Part shown: piece by piece, positions 1 through 11,259 of the stretch
Numbering within the stretch: the first letter of the stretch is position 1
Layout: each line of letters begins with the position of its first letter
Source of the DNA: Heliopora coerulea
Taxonomy: Eukaryota; Cnidaria; Anthozoa; Scleralcyonacea; Helioporidae
DNA length: 64,000 nucleotides
Direction of reading: 5' to 3'
Assembly (NCBI GenBank): GCA_030142905.1
Contig: JASJOG010000073.1
Location: forward strand, 744,001-808,000
The notes under the pieces: model-generated
Database searches by the model: none
The model's input: the letters and a program-made list of their open reading frames with translations, nothing else
Told to the model about the DNA's origin: nothing
Made by a program: the position numbers and the translations under genes

Positions 1-1
1 C

Positions 2-1190
2 AAAGAAGATAGACAATTGCTTGAAAGATCGATTCCTCCAAGTAAAAGGTATACTACAAAGTGGACAGTGAAGATTTTTAACGAATGGTGGGGTACGAGA
101 GTGATAAGAGAAGCGAAGAGCGGCGACCTTGGTTTGGAAGGTCGGGATGTAGGTGCAGTCAGTCGTTGTCGACATTGCTGGAGGAGATAAATGCAGCGTC
201 GTTGGCATTTTGGTTGCGAAAATTTATTGGCGAAGTGGCAAATTTGGAAGGACCGAGGTATCCTGCACGTACTTTGTATTGTATTCTGTCGGGTTTAAAT
301 CAATATCTCTCAGAAGTAAGAGGAAGAGAGGCTAATAGTGTTCTGGACAAGGATAACCGGAGGTAATGTTTTAGCTGTGGTAATTAAATGAGCAATTATG
401 CTTTCTTTTAAGATTTACAGAATTTAGATAGGGAAAATTTCTGAATGCGAAAGTAATTTTGTTCTTATTCGTCTATTAAAGGCTTTTATGGTTTCGAAAA
501 GCACTGGTTGCTGAAATGAAAGATGCCACAGTTCCTGGTGTTAGTGTTTCTTGCAAGAAGAAAGAACGGAATGAAGTTACAGAGGACGAGAAAATACTTC
601 TTTGGGGGAAGAAGCTGCTGGAAGGATATACAGCAGAATCGTTAATGCACACATTGTATTTTTTAATGGAAAGCTTTTGGAATAAGGGCCGGAGAGCATC
701 GGTTATTGCCATTAAAGAACTTTACATTGTCGGAGAATTCTATAGTATTTAATGAAAGCATATCTAAGACTTTTCACGGTGGTTTGAAGGATTTTAAGTA
801 CATACCCCGTAATGTAGGGCACGTGTACCATCAGTCTAGCAAAACACATGAGCATTGTCTTGTGTCATTGTAATAGTTGTATTTATCAAAGTTGTGATAT
901 TGGTGGAGGAAAAAGAGGCGTTTTACTTTAGGCCGTACCGAGATAAAGCAATGTTTCGTTAGAAAAATTGTGTGGTGGGGACGAATACTTTTATAGTATT
1001 CTTCCTGAAAATCTTTGCCAGAGGGCTGGTCTTGAACGTAAGACGGCTTATACTTTGAGGGTGACTTGTGCAACTCGTCTGTATCAAAATTTAATTGATG
1101 ATAAGAGAACTCGAGAACGTACGGGTCACAAGTCAAATGCGTTAGAAAGGAACAAATTTGTGAAGTGAGTGAATGTCTCGGAGTTTCGAA
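2..1190 (+). pseudogene. Crypton-type (DUF3504) tyrosine recombinase, decayed
   Basis: Remnant of a Crypton/DUF3504 tyrosine recombinase, a transposase-like enzyme, cut by the left window edge. Pieces follow family order across frames. Positions 2-190 give an N-terminal block containing KWTVKIFNEWW. Positions 175-362 give FWLRKFIGEV and TLYCILSGLNQYL. Positions 482-700 give FRKALVAEMK and HTLYF/FNGKL. Positions 715-870 give HGGLKDFKYIPRNVGHVYHQ. Positions 968-1168 give the catalytic-domain end with TLRVTCATRLY and ERTGHKSNAL. The first His of the HxxR box reads as Thr and the C-terminal nucleophile Tyr region (NKFVK) lacks Tyr, so it is catalytically dead. There are at least three frame changes and stops near 190, 684 and 871. 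Positions 363-481 fit a GT-AG intron that rejoins DNRR to LLWFRKAL in frame. The family assignment is motif recognition, not a search. Confidence 0.8.
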
Positions 1191-1640
1191 GAAAGTGGAT
1201 TCGTCAGGGAATAATGTTAATGCAGCGGGTTGTGATGTGGTAATAATGCAGGAGAAAACGATGTCCGATGTTTATGAAACAAGCCTGTTTGAATGTGAGG
1301 TTTCAGACGAGGTTTTGGGCAATTTTGATGTGAGTTCTGTCGGTGAGGATGGGTCAGATGTTTCTGGTGGAAACATAAATTGTGCTGTAAAACTTGTTTT
1401 ATAATTGTAATATTACGTTCACTTATGAAAAAGAAATGGAGTTTGCTTGTCTTTTTGATTTCTGTTATGGGTAGAATAGCAATAACACGCAGGTGTTTCA
1501 TGGTAAAAGCACACGTACCTTTATGATAAAGGTATTTGTGATTTATATCTTCATGTAAATTAGGACAAGTAGGTTTATATCATGGGATAAAAGGGTCATC
1601 ACGTGATATGTTTAAGGATGAATTTTTAATGAATTTTATA
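1191..1640. other. No gene recognised
   Basis: Downstream of the Crypton remnant the same frame stays open to 1404 (acidic, Gly/Ser-rich), but I recognise no domain. It may be the decayed recombinase tail or chance. Confidence 0.3.
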
Positions 1641-1644
1641 AATA

Positions 1645-1660
1645 TATATATATGTATATG

Positions 1661-1695
<35 letters not shown>

Positions 1696-1712
1696 TTATT
1701 TATTTATTTATT
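1645..1712. repeat. AT-rich microsatellite (TA then TATT)
   Basis: A run of TA dinucleotides with TATG interruptions passes into about seven TATT units. It abuts the left inverted repeat of the element that follows. Confidence 0.9.
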
Positions 1713-1989
1713 ATATGGCCGAGCTCGCTAGCCAGTCTGTACGCAAAATGACGCACGCTGGCTGGCTGCCTAGCCGTGCAATACGTTTTTCGTACAGACC
1801 GGCTAGTTTTGGCGGGAAAATTTCCGAGTTGATTTGAAGAAAAACAAACCAGATTTAGGTACGTTTTACAGAAGATTTATAAAAGTAAACTACGAAAAAA
1901 GAAGTTAGACGTTCTCAACGATAGTTTTAAGCAGAAAACTAGATGAATAGATGCAAAAAGTACTTACTGTTTAACTGCATTGTCCTCAT

Positions 1990-3165
1990 ATCATTTCTTT
2001 TCTTCTTATTTCAAGGACAAAAATCCAAACATCTAGTGTCAGAAAAAGTGAGAATGTACCATTACTTTTGGTAAATAATGAAAATTGTGAAGTGGTTGCA
2101 AGACTAAAGATTTTAATTACAATTATTTCATGATTGACTGCATTTTCTTCGTTATTCATGATCCTTTATTTAGCTTACATACTCGTTAAACAATCGAGAG
2201 ACTGATAGCCCGGGGAGGGAATTTGATATTCAGCAGGGACGAGTGGTGCTGATAAATTAAGTATAATGTATTATAAATTCAAGAGATGTATGCTGAACGT
2301 CCCAGGGATGTATATGTATACATCCCTAGGAAATCTTATACATCCTTGATTTTTTAATTCGAAACCTTATTTAATTTACTAAACTTACTTTGACTAAATG
2401 TATAAATCCTCTGCACACAATTTTAAGATTTTAACGTTACATACACCAACTCTAACAACTTCGACGTTTTCCTTCTGAGAAAACGTGAAAATACTTCGAA
2501 ACGAAAAATGTACACTTCTCAGAAACAACGCGAATTTCCTCTTAATATCATAAGTTTGATAAGGTTTCTTAATCTCACTGAAAGCGCTTCTTCGCATATC
2601 GATTTGTAAACTATTCTGTAACGGATTTAGATTTCACATTACATACGCCTGCCAATTCAGCCCAACAACGAACTCCTCAAGCAGACATGATCTTAGTATT
2701 TGCAGTAATCCTCAACACCTTATATTTCTCTTGCTCTTTGTCCGTCACAAATGAAATGTTTCTCTCATCTTTGAAATTATTTATTGACAAATTGTCATCT
2801 TTTCCCTTCTTTAATTGACTCGTCGTTTGCAATATCAGCAAAAAGTTCTTTCATTTCAATGAAAATCAGAGCAAATATTTTGGTCCGAAAACATGACGTG
2901 ATAAACTTTTTAATTCATAGCCTCCTTACTTGCGACTCGACCAAATGCAAATAACTCTGATTATTCGTAAGACGCCCTCCAGTAAAAAAACTGCATTGAT
3001 ATTAAAAATCACTACTTGTAAAATCCTTTTAGCAAATACATTAACCTTTTGTTAAATGCCAGTCAACTATTTTATTTCAGTCCAATGTTTATACATTCAC
3101 ATGTTAAAAACATGTTTTCCCAAATGAAATCCTTTTGTTAGAAAATGCATCGTATCGTGAAATAA
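1990..3165. other. Element interior, no gene recognised
   Basis: AT-rich sequence with no credible coding region; short open frames on both strands show no family signature. Confidence 0.5.
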
Positions 3166-3169
3166 GTTA

Positions 3170-3264
3170 GTTAATGCCCGAGAACGGAGGCTTTACGCCT
3201 GATACAGCCTTCGGGCTACGCTCTCGGGATGCATCTGGCGTAAAGCCTCCGTTCTCGGTCTTTA
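3170..3264. repeat. Strong hairpin, 22 bp perfect arms
   Basis: Arms 3178-3199 and 3237-3258 are perfect reverse complements, core GAACGGAGGCTTTACGCC. The loop is about 37 bp and contains its own CCGAAG/CTCGGG-type small repeats. Weaker pairing extends outward through GTTAA. It looks like a small GC-rich foldback element. Confidence 0.85.
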
Positions 3265-3477
3265 ACTCTTACATAAAGAAGAAGCAGTATAAGATATGTG
3301 GACTTCATATTATAACTTGTTTATTGACGTATTAAAAATTGAGATTGACATTTTTAGAACTGAAGTCTATTAGTAGTAATTAGGATTGTTGAGCTTGTGA
3401 TAATTTACCAAATAAATGTCTGAGGATTCATAAAACATTGTCTTATTTTGTCTACTTTTAGCATATGTGCTTTTTAT

Positions 3478-3820
3478 CTTAGTGGTCTAACACACACGAA
3501 GGTGTGTACTTTTGTAAGAAAAGGTGTGTATTATGAGGTGTGTTATCTCAGTGAGCTATATTTTATTCACCTTATGATGCATTATTGTAACACACAATGT
3601 GTGTTGAAAAAACACACCTTTAAAATTACACGCACCAGATTGTGTACTTTTGGGGACAAGCAAAAACCACTCAAAAAGATGTGTAATTCCTTAGAAAACA
3701 CATGTAAACTGTGTACTTTTAACACATATCACTGTGTGCAGTAGTAATAACCTTTGCTGGTGTGTGTAATAATAACACAGGCAAAGTGTGTGATAGATAC
3801 ACACACACCAAAGTGCGTCC
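3478..3820. repeat. Cluster of GTGTGT/ACACAC words in both orientations
   Basis: GTGTG and CACAC words recur at irregular 10-30 bp spacing on both strands and form adjacent small palindromes, for example AACACACAATGTGTGTT at 3589-3605. Several are followed by TACTTTT. It is not a simple (CA)n microsatellite, because unique sequence separates the words and orientation alternates. The open frame through here (3448-3744) is probably incidental. Confidence 0.75.
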
Positions 3821-3934
3821 TTTTGGTGGCCAGTTGTACTTTCAGGCCACAATAACAGTGCATGGTTTTATTGCAGACCTACATTATATTGCCAGACGTA
3901 TATTTTTTGATATTCTGATAATTTTATTCATTTT

Positions 3935-4172
3935 TTGAACTCCAAAACAATAGTAATCTTGAAGCGTTTTGTATTCCAATTTTTAGTCAAATAATTGTCG
4001 TTTAAACTCCAAATCTGGAGTTATTTCTGTTCCTGCAGGAGAAATTTTTACTCCAACGTTGGAGCTGTGCTTACTCCAAAAAGAGTTAAATTTTTGGAGT
4101 AAAAAATTACTCCAAAAAAGGAGTCATTCTGCACCCTTTTTTACTTCACTTTTGGAGTCGAGTTGACTCCTA
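3935..4172. repeat. Cluster of ACTCCAA/TTGGAGT words in both orientations
   Basis: At least ten ACTCC or GGAGT words occur in about 240 bp, most paired head to head. Examples are CTCCAACGTTGGAG (4051-4064, perfect palindrome), 12 bp perfect arms TTTTTGGAGTAA / TTACTCCAAAAA at 4091-4102 and 4107-4118, and GGAGTC-GAGTT-GACTCC near 4155-4171. The design matches the GTGTGT cluster just upstream but uses a different word. Confidence 0.8.
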
Positions 4173-4442
4173 GCAATTTATAGCGTTAAATATTTAGTCT
4201 CAATTATTTTTTTTTTTTTTTCCTGAATACGGTTTGATGAAGGCCGCGCATAAGCCCTTACGCAGTTTTTGGTCTTTTTTGTCGCATCTTTTCCAGGTAG
4301 AGCTGGATTTTATGGAATTTTTATATCATGGTGACGAACATTTTCAAGGAATCAGTATCTTATGTTCCAAAACCCAACTGGTTCTCTAAGAAGCATATTA
4401 CAAAACATATTCTGAATAAGAAGTGACATCTTAGAACTCTTG

Positions 4443-4538
4443 ATTTGAATGAAAACAACACGAGACTATAATGTACATCAATGTGTAACTACAATGTGTA
4501 ACTACAACATTATAGTCTCGTCTTGTTTTCATTCAAAT
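4443..4538. repeat. Hairpin with 32 bp arms and a tandem repeat in the loop
   Basis: Arms 4443-4474 and 4507-4538 are complementary with a single mismatch. The 32 bp loop contains two perfect tandem copies of AATGTGTAACTAC. Likely a very small foldback element. Confidence 0.9.
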
Positions 4539-4551
4539 TTTCAGTTTCAAG

Positions 4552-4606
4552 ATTTCACTCCTTTCAATGATTTTACTCCTTTCAGTGATTTCACTCCTTT
4601 CAGTTT
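4552..4606 (+). repeat. 18 bp tandem repeat, three units
   Basis: Three consecutive units of the form GATTTCACTCCTTTCAGT with one or two changes; translated it reads DFTPF three times. A hairpin follows at once (arms 4608-4619 and 4633-4644, AGTGCTTGCCGA). Confidence 0.85.
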
Positions 4607-5124
4607 CAGTGCTTGCCGAAAATTTAACGTTGTCGGCAAGCACTGGATTTTGGTCGACTGGTTCTTGTTGTGAAAAGTTTAATCCCATGGATTCAAGCCA
4701 GAAATTGAACCCGCGACACTTAGAAATCTGGTACAACACTCTGCCGACTTAGTCATGGAGGCCGTTGCCGACAGCAGGATCATGGATTCTGTATCTGTAA
4801 TTGCTGCAATGCCGATGAAGTAAAGGATTTAGTCAACGAATATTTAGTACTTACACTCCACCTCATGAAATGGAGTTTATATATGACGAAGGAAATTTCC
4901 GCAGGATCACAATGTTCTACTTTAAGACCCAGCCGAAATGAACTTCATAGAATACAATTACTGGGCATGGGCATGCCATGAGATTTAGGTTAGCGAAAAA
5001 GCCCGGTTGTGAAATATGGGTAAAAGATGTGAAAATTTTTATCAGAAAGATAGAAAAAATGTTTGGTGGGAGAACGATATACACGGTACCAAGAAGACAC
5101 CGCAGACGAAATGTCAAGTGAAGG

Positions 5125-5240
5125 TGTTATATGTCCATATATTTATATATCCATATATATCCGTATATACGTATACACTGACACATGCATACACATACAT
5201 GCATACACACATTCGTACACATATACATATACATATACTG
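5125..5240. repeat. ATAC/ATACAC microsatellite
   Basis: Imperfect TATA, TATACA and CATACACA units over about 115 bp near the right end of the inverted-repeat element. Confidence 0.85.
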
Positions 5241-5255
5241 ATTACTTATCAACCG

Positions 5256-5390
5256 AGTGTGAAGTCTGTACGAGAAAGCATTTGCCTGAGGTTTTCGTAC
5301 AGACCGAGCGACGAAGGAGCGAGGTCAGTGGAGAAAAAACCGAGGGCAAATACTTCCCCGTACAGACCGAACAAACGAGGTTAATAAGGA
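5256..5390. repeat. 60-mer subterminal repeat with inverted half unit
   Basis: One copy of the unit also seen in the arrays at 9735, 15908 and 46870, marked by GTCTGTACGAGAAAGCATTTG and CGTACAGACCGAGCGACGAA. It ends with an inverted half unit (GGCAAATACTTCCCCGTACA). Confidence 0.8.
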
Positions 5391-5755
5391 ATTTATTATA
5401 TGGCTTTTGGCTCCTTTTTTCATCGCCTTTAACGAAGCTTTCTGTTCGTGAGTTAGCGGTTAAGATTTACTTGCTTGTTTTTACCTGTTACATCGTGGGT
5501 TTTGGCATGTATTCATTTAGTTTTCTGCTTAAAATTATCGTTGAGAACGTTTAAATACTTTTTCCGTCATTTGTTTTTATAAATCTTCGGTAAAAAGTAC
5601 CTGAATCTGGTTTGTTTTTTTTAAATCAACTCGGAAATTTCCCCACCAAAACTAGCCGGTAACTACAAAAAACTTATTGCACGGCTAGAAAGCCAATCAG
5701 CGTGAGTGATTTTGCGTATAGACCGGATAGCGAATTCAGCCATATAATAAACATA

Positions 5756-6870
5756 CTTATATAATTAATGACAATTACTGGATACTGCTATCCAAAAAGC
5801 ATTCAATGTTTCCCGTTCGGACTCTCTGAAACCACCTTCAAAGCAAATTTTTACATAAAAGGTTCCCTTGGTATTTACTTTTCATCCCTTTAACTATAAA
5901 GCTAGGGACATCATCACTGGCAATTTTGACATCTTAAAAAATTATTCCGAGACTTTCGGAAACAAAACCTATGGTGATTGTCTGGTACACAGCACCCTTA
6001 AACAAAATTCATCATTGCCATCCTGCACTTTTTCCTGCTGTCGAGACCGCTGTAACGCATACGCCTTTCTGAGTCAAACCGCCTTCGTTTTTGGATCGAA
6101 ATTCAAATTTATTATCCGACATAATTTTACATGCACTTCCTCAAACATCGTTTACTACATATCCTGCAGCAAATGCCATAAACTCAACATCGGAGAGACT
6201 GTCCGACGTCTCTGTAACATTTTTGCCGAAAATCTTTGTTAAGAAAGAAACAACGATGTTGACAAGCCTCTCGCCCGACATTTCAATAACGCGAACCATT
6301 CTATTTCGGGCATGAAACTTTCCACTATCTCATCCATCTCCGGGAGCAACGATAGCCGCAAGAGACGAGAAAGGCGTCTCCTTTTTAAGCTAGGAACCAC
6401 TCATTCCTATGGACTCGACAAACGTTTTTCTTTTATTTAACCCCTCATAGGTTTTTGTTAATCTCTAGCATGGGCTATTAATAACATCAGATTCCCCAGA
6501 TGTTGTCTTTCTTTTACATCACATGCATATTTCCATTCCCCTGGAGACTCTGGGGGCTTAGCAAAATCAAAGTTTGTTGATCATCGTTTAAAAATAGCGA
6601 ATGACTTCCTTGTCGTTTCCTAGTCGTTGATTTTATTGTTTTTGTTTCTCTCATTTCACTGGTTAACATTTTATCACACGATTCCTTTTCGTAAAAAACC
6701 TAGTCTAGTTGCTACTCGTATTTCAGAACACGTTTCTTTCCTGACGAAAGGCCTTTGCTCGAAACATTGATATTCTTTGAGATCAGTTACGGCAGTTATC
6801 AACCTTTTAACTTTTTACCTTATTTACCAATGTCTACGCAGTATTCTATTCTTATATCAACGAATGAGTT
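5756..6870 (+). pseudogene. PLE 3' portion with GIY-YIG domain, 5'-truncated
   Basis: C-terminal part of a Penelope-like retroelement protein (reverse transcriptase joined to GIY-YIG endonuclease). Reading starts at ~5775 (KAFNVSRSDSLKPPSKQIF), continues through FHPFNYKARDIITGNFDILKN, a Cys-rich connector with SCCRDRCNAY, then the GIY-YIG block CTSSNIVYYISCSKCHKLNIGET, and ends KRFSFI-stop at 6438-6440. Nonsense codons lie near 5848 and at 6239-6241, followed in the same frame by DKPLARHFNNANHSISGMKLST. The GIY signature Tyr-Ile-Gly appears as Asn-Ile-Gly. The 3' untranslated part to ~6870 contains CTGACGAAAGGCCTTTGC. Same family as the copies at 43380-44700 and 62139-64000. Dead copy. Confidence 0.85.
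6741..6764 (+). ncRNA. Hammerhead-ribozyme-like core in PLE 3' UTR
   Basis: CTGACGA (6741-6747) and GAAA (6761-6764) match the two conserved hammerhead core strands, with a short GGCC-containing segment between. PLEs are known to carry hammerhead motifs. Closing pairs and stems I and III were not verified, so this is a candidate only. Confidence 0.35.
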
Positions 6871-7150
6871 CAGATCGGTTCAAACTCGGACCGGTAAGAA
6901 ATGTTCCCCACGAAAACTCTAAAATCTCTCCAGATTGACAATTGATTTGGCAAAGAACAAGAAAGATATTGCTGCATGACAACTAAAATTCTGAAGGAAG
7001 TCCGAAATATTGGCAAGAACCAGGCTTTAGTATGGTGCCGGTCTCATGGCAGCATGTTGGAAAATTTCCACTGTGGTACCTGTTAGATATACCGGTCTAA
7101 TGTAGTCGATCCCTTACCTTCTCACAGGAGGTTCTTTGGCTTTCCTTTAA

Positions 7151-7584
7151 TACACCTTTTGCTACTCAAAACCAGAAAATATACTATCATTAATGCCAAC
7201 TTTAAACTCATTAACGCAAAAATACATTCATTTTATTCAATCGACATTCACTAGCGTAGATACGCAACCATTTGCGTCGTAGGGCATTCTATAGCACCAA
7301 TAGACTATCATTAACACCATTCTACTATACATTAGGGATAATAAAATTTGAATTACACAAGAGAAATATCTTGCCTAATTGAAATTTTATTTTCCTTAAT
7401 GTATAGCAGAATGATGTTAATGGTCGGTCGTCTGTTCGAGCTATAGAATGCTCTTTGATACAAATGGTTGCGTATCTAAGTTAATGAATGTCGATTGAAT
7501 AGAATGAATGCATTTTCGCGTTTATGAGTTTGACGTTGGCGTTAATGATTGTATATTTTCTAGTAATGAGCAGTAATAGGTGTA
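7151..7584. mobile_element. ~430 bp foldback (MITE-like) element
   Basis: The left half (TACACCTTTTGCTACTC ... ACGCAACCATTTG) is the imperfect reverse complement of the right half (CAAATGGTTGCGTATC ... AATAGGTGTA), with the centre near 7370. Arms are about 200 bp with many mismatches. No coding potential. Confidence 0.8.
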
Positions 7585-8117
7585 GTATAATCAGTTTCCG
7601 TTAGCCAGACAACGATTATGGAAGCCTGACGCCATTCAGAGAGAGTTAAATAAGTTACTTATAACCTTTTCCAATCAGTATTTTTCACTGATAAGTAAAG
7701 TTGTCCGGCGTTAGGCCATGTAAAATAATATGAAACTAATGCTGCCACGTTCGATTTAAGAAAGCTTTGATGAAGACGATGGTTAATAAATCAAAATTTT
7801 GACATTTAACAGAAACCATTGATCACTGATGTCATATATTGGATTTTTTATTGTTTTTTTTCAACTTCTTGAAAGCTGAGGGATTCTAAAAGGATTCTAA
7901 TTTCGGGTTTTGAAGTCAAACTCAACCGACAGTTTTCACCATTCCATGAGTTAACGCGGCCCTGAAAGCGTAAAAATGCTCCAAATAACGTTGCAGGCAA
8001 AACAAGAGCAACGTTTGGATGACTCTTGGGCTAAAAATCATTCATTGTCTTGGTTTAAAAAGAAAAATTCTAAAACAGTAATTTTGTCGTGGTAACAAAT
8101 TTAAAAACGGTTTTCTG

Positions 8118-8262
8118 ATACATTGATACTATGGTGATTGGTAATTTACGATAGAGAGGTAAAATATGAGTAGGCTATAAGTAGGCCTAAAGAATTTATT
8201 CTCTACGGAATATTTTACTTCTCTTTATAGTAAATTGCCAATCATATGGCATCATTGTATTT
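8118..8262. mobile_element. Small foldback element, also at 14284-14428
   Basis: Inverted arms around GATTGGTAATTTAC and GTAAATTGCCAATC with terminal TGATACTATGG / CATATGGCATCA. The copy in unit 1 is at 14284-14428. Unit 2 lacks it: the sequence runs straight from the AAAAATTC flank to TATTGTAAGAAG at ~45297. Confidence 0.75.
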
Positions 8263-8841
8263 GAAAGTTTTTCAGCATTTCCTGATCTATTTCCCAAGCC
8301 AAATATGTTGAGGCAATTATCGCTGAAGCTAAACATCGTTGAGATTTAAGGTTTCCCACATACCTCAATAACTCTTTTTGTCTTCTTTTATTTTCCATTT
8401 TTAGCTCTAAAATTGTTATTCCCAAGCTGCTTCCTGTTCCTGGGTTGTGGTGGATAAGGTCATACGGAGTCAGCCTCCATAAAATTTAATGAAAAGATGG
8501 AGGTCGAATCTCCCTCTGATATTCAACATAAAGCACAAATGTGTGACACGCAGAGTATTAAAAAAATGAAAAACACTAAAAAAATCATACCATCATGTAT
8601 ATCGATGTGATACAGGAAAGATTCAGGTTTTTTTACTATGGGTCTATGTACCATAAACAAAGCTCATAATCCTAATAGTACACTACCTGCCAGGAATTAG
8701 AAATCATATTTCAAGAAAATTTTAAGCAGAGTAAAGACAGCCTTTTAAAATCCTGTTTATTACTTTGCAGAAGAGCAGCCCCTGAAATAGTCAGGTATAT
8801 ATTTCAAACAAAGAACCTCCACCATAGCCCGCCATCTGAAT

Positions 8842-8910
8842 ATCTGTGGTTCAATGGTTAGAGATTGTCAGCGGCCATCAGAAGATTGCTGTTTTGATGC
8901 CCGTCTGGGA
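8842..8910 (+). repeat. tRNA-derived repeat (copies at 15055 and 46028)
   Basis: A box A-like GGTTCAATGGTTAGAG is followed about 40 bp later by a box B-like TTTTGATGCCCG. Homologous copies at ~15055-15115 and ~46028-46085 have the intervening part shortened, so this is a decayed SINE-like relic, not a tRNA gene. Confidence 0.55.
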
Positions 8911-9734
8911 CTAAGAAAACGTTTTACTAAAGGATGTTTTTGATTAAGCAAATTTTTATCACATGTAGCAACTTTGTCTTTTGTTATTCAAGCAGGTTTT
9001 CCATGGTAACTGACGAGAAAAGTATTCAATTAACACATTGAAATGTCGCTTTGCACCATATCATTTGCATAGTGGAAAGCAGTCTTAAGGAAATGAAGTT
9101 AACTAGCCTCCATAAAACGTCAGTGATATGATGAGGCACACACAAACACAGCTGCGTTAAACCCATCTCATTTAATATTATTATTATATTGTGGCAACCA
9201 CATAGGCAATCCTTATGTTTAGCCTGTATTTTAGCGGGTATTATTGGTCTTGTTGACTTAAGGGTCAAAGCGCCTCACCGGTCATTATAAGGTTACGGCT
9301 CAATATCTATCTTTGGTTCATGCAGAAATCATTTTCATAAAGAAATGAGATTGACGTGCATATTGTTTGTTATATCACCAATCTCCATGTGTGCATCTAC
9401 GTAACATCCCTCTCTACTTTTTAGTTTTTATAAACTAGGGTGAGAGTGGAGGAACGTGGTAATCGAAGGAATTAAAAAACTAGCGTCAAGCAATACACAT
9501 GCAGTAAGGCCATCATCTATGAGTATCATATTCTTCTTCCTATTTTGAATTGATAGTGCAACAATTATTACAGGTTTGGTTCATGTGCGAGTTACGAGGA
9601 CTCATCCTGATCTTTAATTCTTAACGGTGTCCGCCACAACATCTAACTTTCATATTGGTCTGGATAGCACCTGACATCATATTCATCCTTGTCCACTAAT
9701 GCTCAGCAATAACTTGTAATATATACTTACAAAC

Positions 9735-10110
9735 CGAGAGCTAGGTCCGTACGGGAAAGTATTTGCCCAAGGTTTTAGTGCAAATAGAGGGACGAAGGAG
9801 GGAGGTCTCAAATCAGTACACGAAAGTATTTGTCTCAAATTTTCGTACAGATGAAAAGATGAAGGAACGAGGTCCGTACAGGAAAGTATTTTCCAAGGAT
9901 TTTTGTACAGATGGAGAAACGAAGGAGAAGGTCCATAAGGGAGGGTATTTGCCTGAGATTTCGTACAGGCAGAGAGAAGAAGAAGGTCCATACGGGAAAG
10001 TATTTGCGCAGATTTTCATGAAATTTTGTACACACAGAACAACGAATGAGCTTGGTTTGTGCGAAAAAAACTGAAGACAAATACTTTCCAGTACGGAACA
10101 AGCAAGAGAG
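9735..10110 (+). repeat. ~60 bp tandem array, five to six units
   Basis: Units begin GGTCCGTACGGGAAAGTATT and contain TTTCGTACAGA and GACGAAGGAG; starts lie near 9747, 9808, 9870, 9930 and 9987. The array closes with an inverted half unit (CAAATACTTTCCAGTACGG). Minus-strand open frames here only translate the repeat (NTFPYGPS...). The tail to ~10485 resembles the right end of the 1708-5750 element. Confidence 0.85.
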
Positions 10111-11259
10111 TTTCATAAGGAGTTTTTCATATTGCTTTTGGTTGGTTTTTTTGGGGGTTTTTTTTTTTCTATCACGTTTAACCGGATTTTCGTCGGGAGA
10201 CGTTGCTGTTTTCCTTCGTAATTTCTCTCTACCGCTTCTGGTTTCCATTTGTAACCCCTAAATTTCGTACTTTTTTAAAGTAACTTTTCAACCAAAGCAG
10301 CAGTAGTGTCCTAGCACATTTTATTTTTCAGAATTTTTCAAGGTAGATGCTTAACTCTCCTTAAATTTCACTAGAATCTGCACAAACCTTTTTCAACCAA
10401 AACTTAAAGGTCCGTAATAAATAGCGTATTGGTCCATCCAGCAGCCAATCAGCATGATTAATTTTGCGTTGGCACCGATATACTTCTTCAAGCATATGTC
10501 AAGTGTTCCCGTGCTGTTGTCTCACCTCTCTTCGCCTCGTGAGGATTTAAAAATGTATTCTTGACTTCTAAGAATTCTGCAATCACGGAATCATTATTTT
10601 AGGGGTTACGACACGATAAAGCATCCTTCATGTTGGATAAATTGGTGATCAATTAAGATCAGTAGCGCTTCCTTGTCGTAAGGGTAAGAGTAAAAATTCG
10701 TCAGTAAATATTTGTTGGATCAACAGCAGGTAAAATTGTCAGCTCTTCTTGGTAAGTTCGCATAGCTTTGGTTGATAAAACAGTGCTGTTTTTATTGTGA
10801 CAGTTTTTATAAGTATTTTATACATATTTGGATATTATTTAATTAGAACGTAAATCGATGTGATTTTGGTCCTTTTAAAATAATTTTGAAGGCTTCTGTA
10901 GTTGTCGGTCGAGTTTTTTTTTTTATCACTGTTCTAAAAATGCAGAAAAGAAAAGACGGCTGTAAGAGCACAGAGTGAAACCTCAGATAAGGTTCCGGTT
11001 TATTCTGAGGGGTATAACTGCTTCGTTCAAATCTGTTTAAATCTCGTTTTACTAAAATATTGTGGGACAATGATCTCATCTTCTGGTTTGCAAAACAGAA
11101 ACATTCTACTTTTCACCAGATCGTAACTTCTTTTTTTTTTAATTTAATACCATAGTTATAGACCATATGTTACACCTGAAATACTCTACAGTGCACCTAT
11201 GTTTATCGTAAGCATGTACAGGGAGCCAATCACTAAGTCTCCTGATCAAAGAAGAAGTC

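Larger units (their letters stand above)
1708..5750. mobile_element. ~4 kb element with long (~240 bp) terminal inverted repeats
   Basis: Positions 1711-1949 read in reverse complement match 5511-5748 closely, including the terminal TTATATGGC / GCCATATAA and inner blocks containing AAACTAGCCGG, AAATCAACTCGGAAA and TTTTCTGCTTAAAA. I see no transposase between the arms, so it is probably a non-autonomous or composite DNA transposon. The interior holds short-word clusters at 3478-3820 and 3935-4172, two strong hairpins, an 18 bp tandem repeat and a 60-mer repeat. The right end is related to the tails at 9735-10485, 15908-16290 and 46870-47260, so the family has several copies here. The exact ends are uncertain by about 10 bp. 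Confidence 0.75.

Noticed and set aside
9683..10248. Minus-strand frames with repeated NTFPYGPS-type peptides (also 15866-16292 and 46866-47084)
   Set aside because: They are translations of the 60-mer arrays in several frames; not a real repeat protein.
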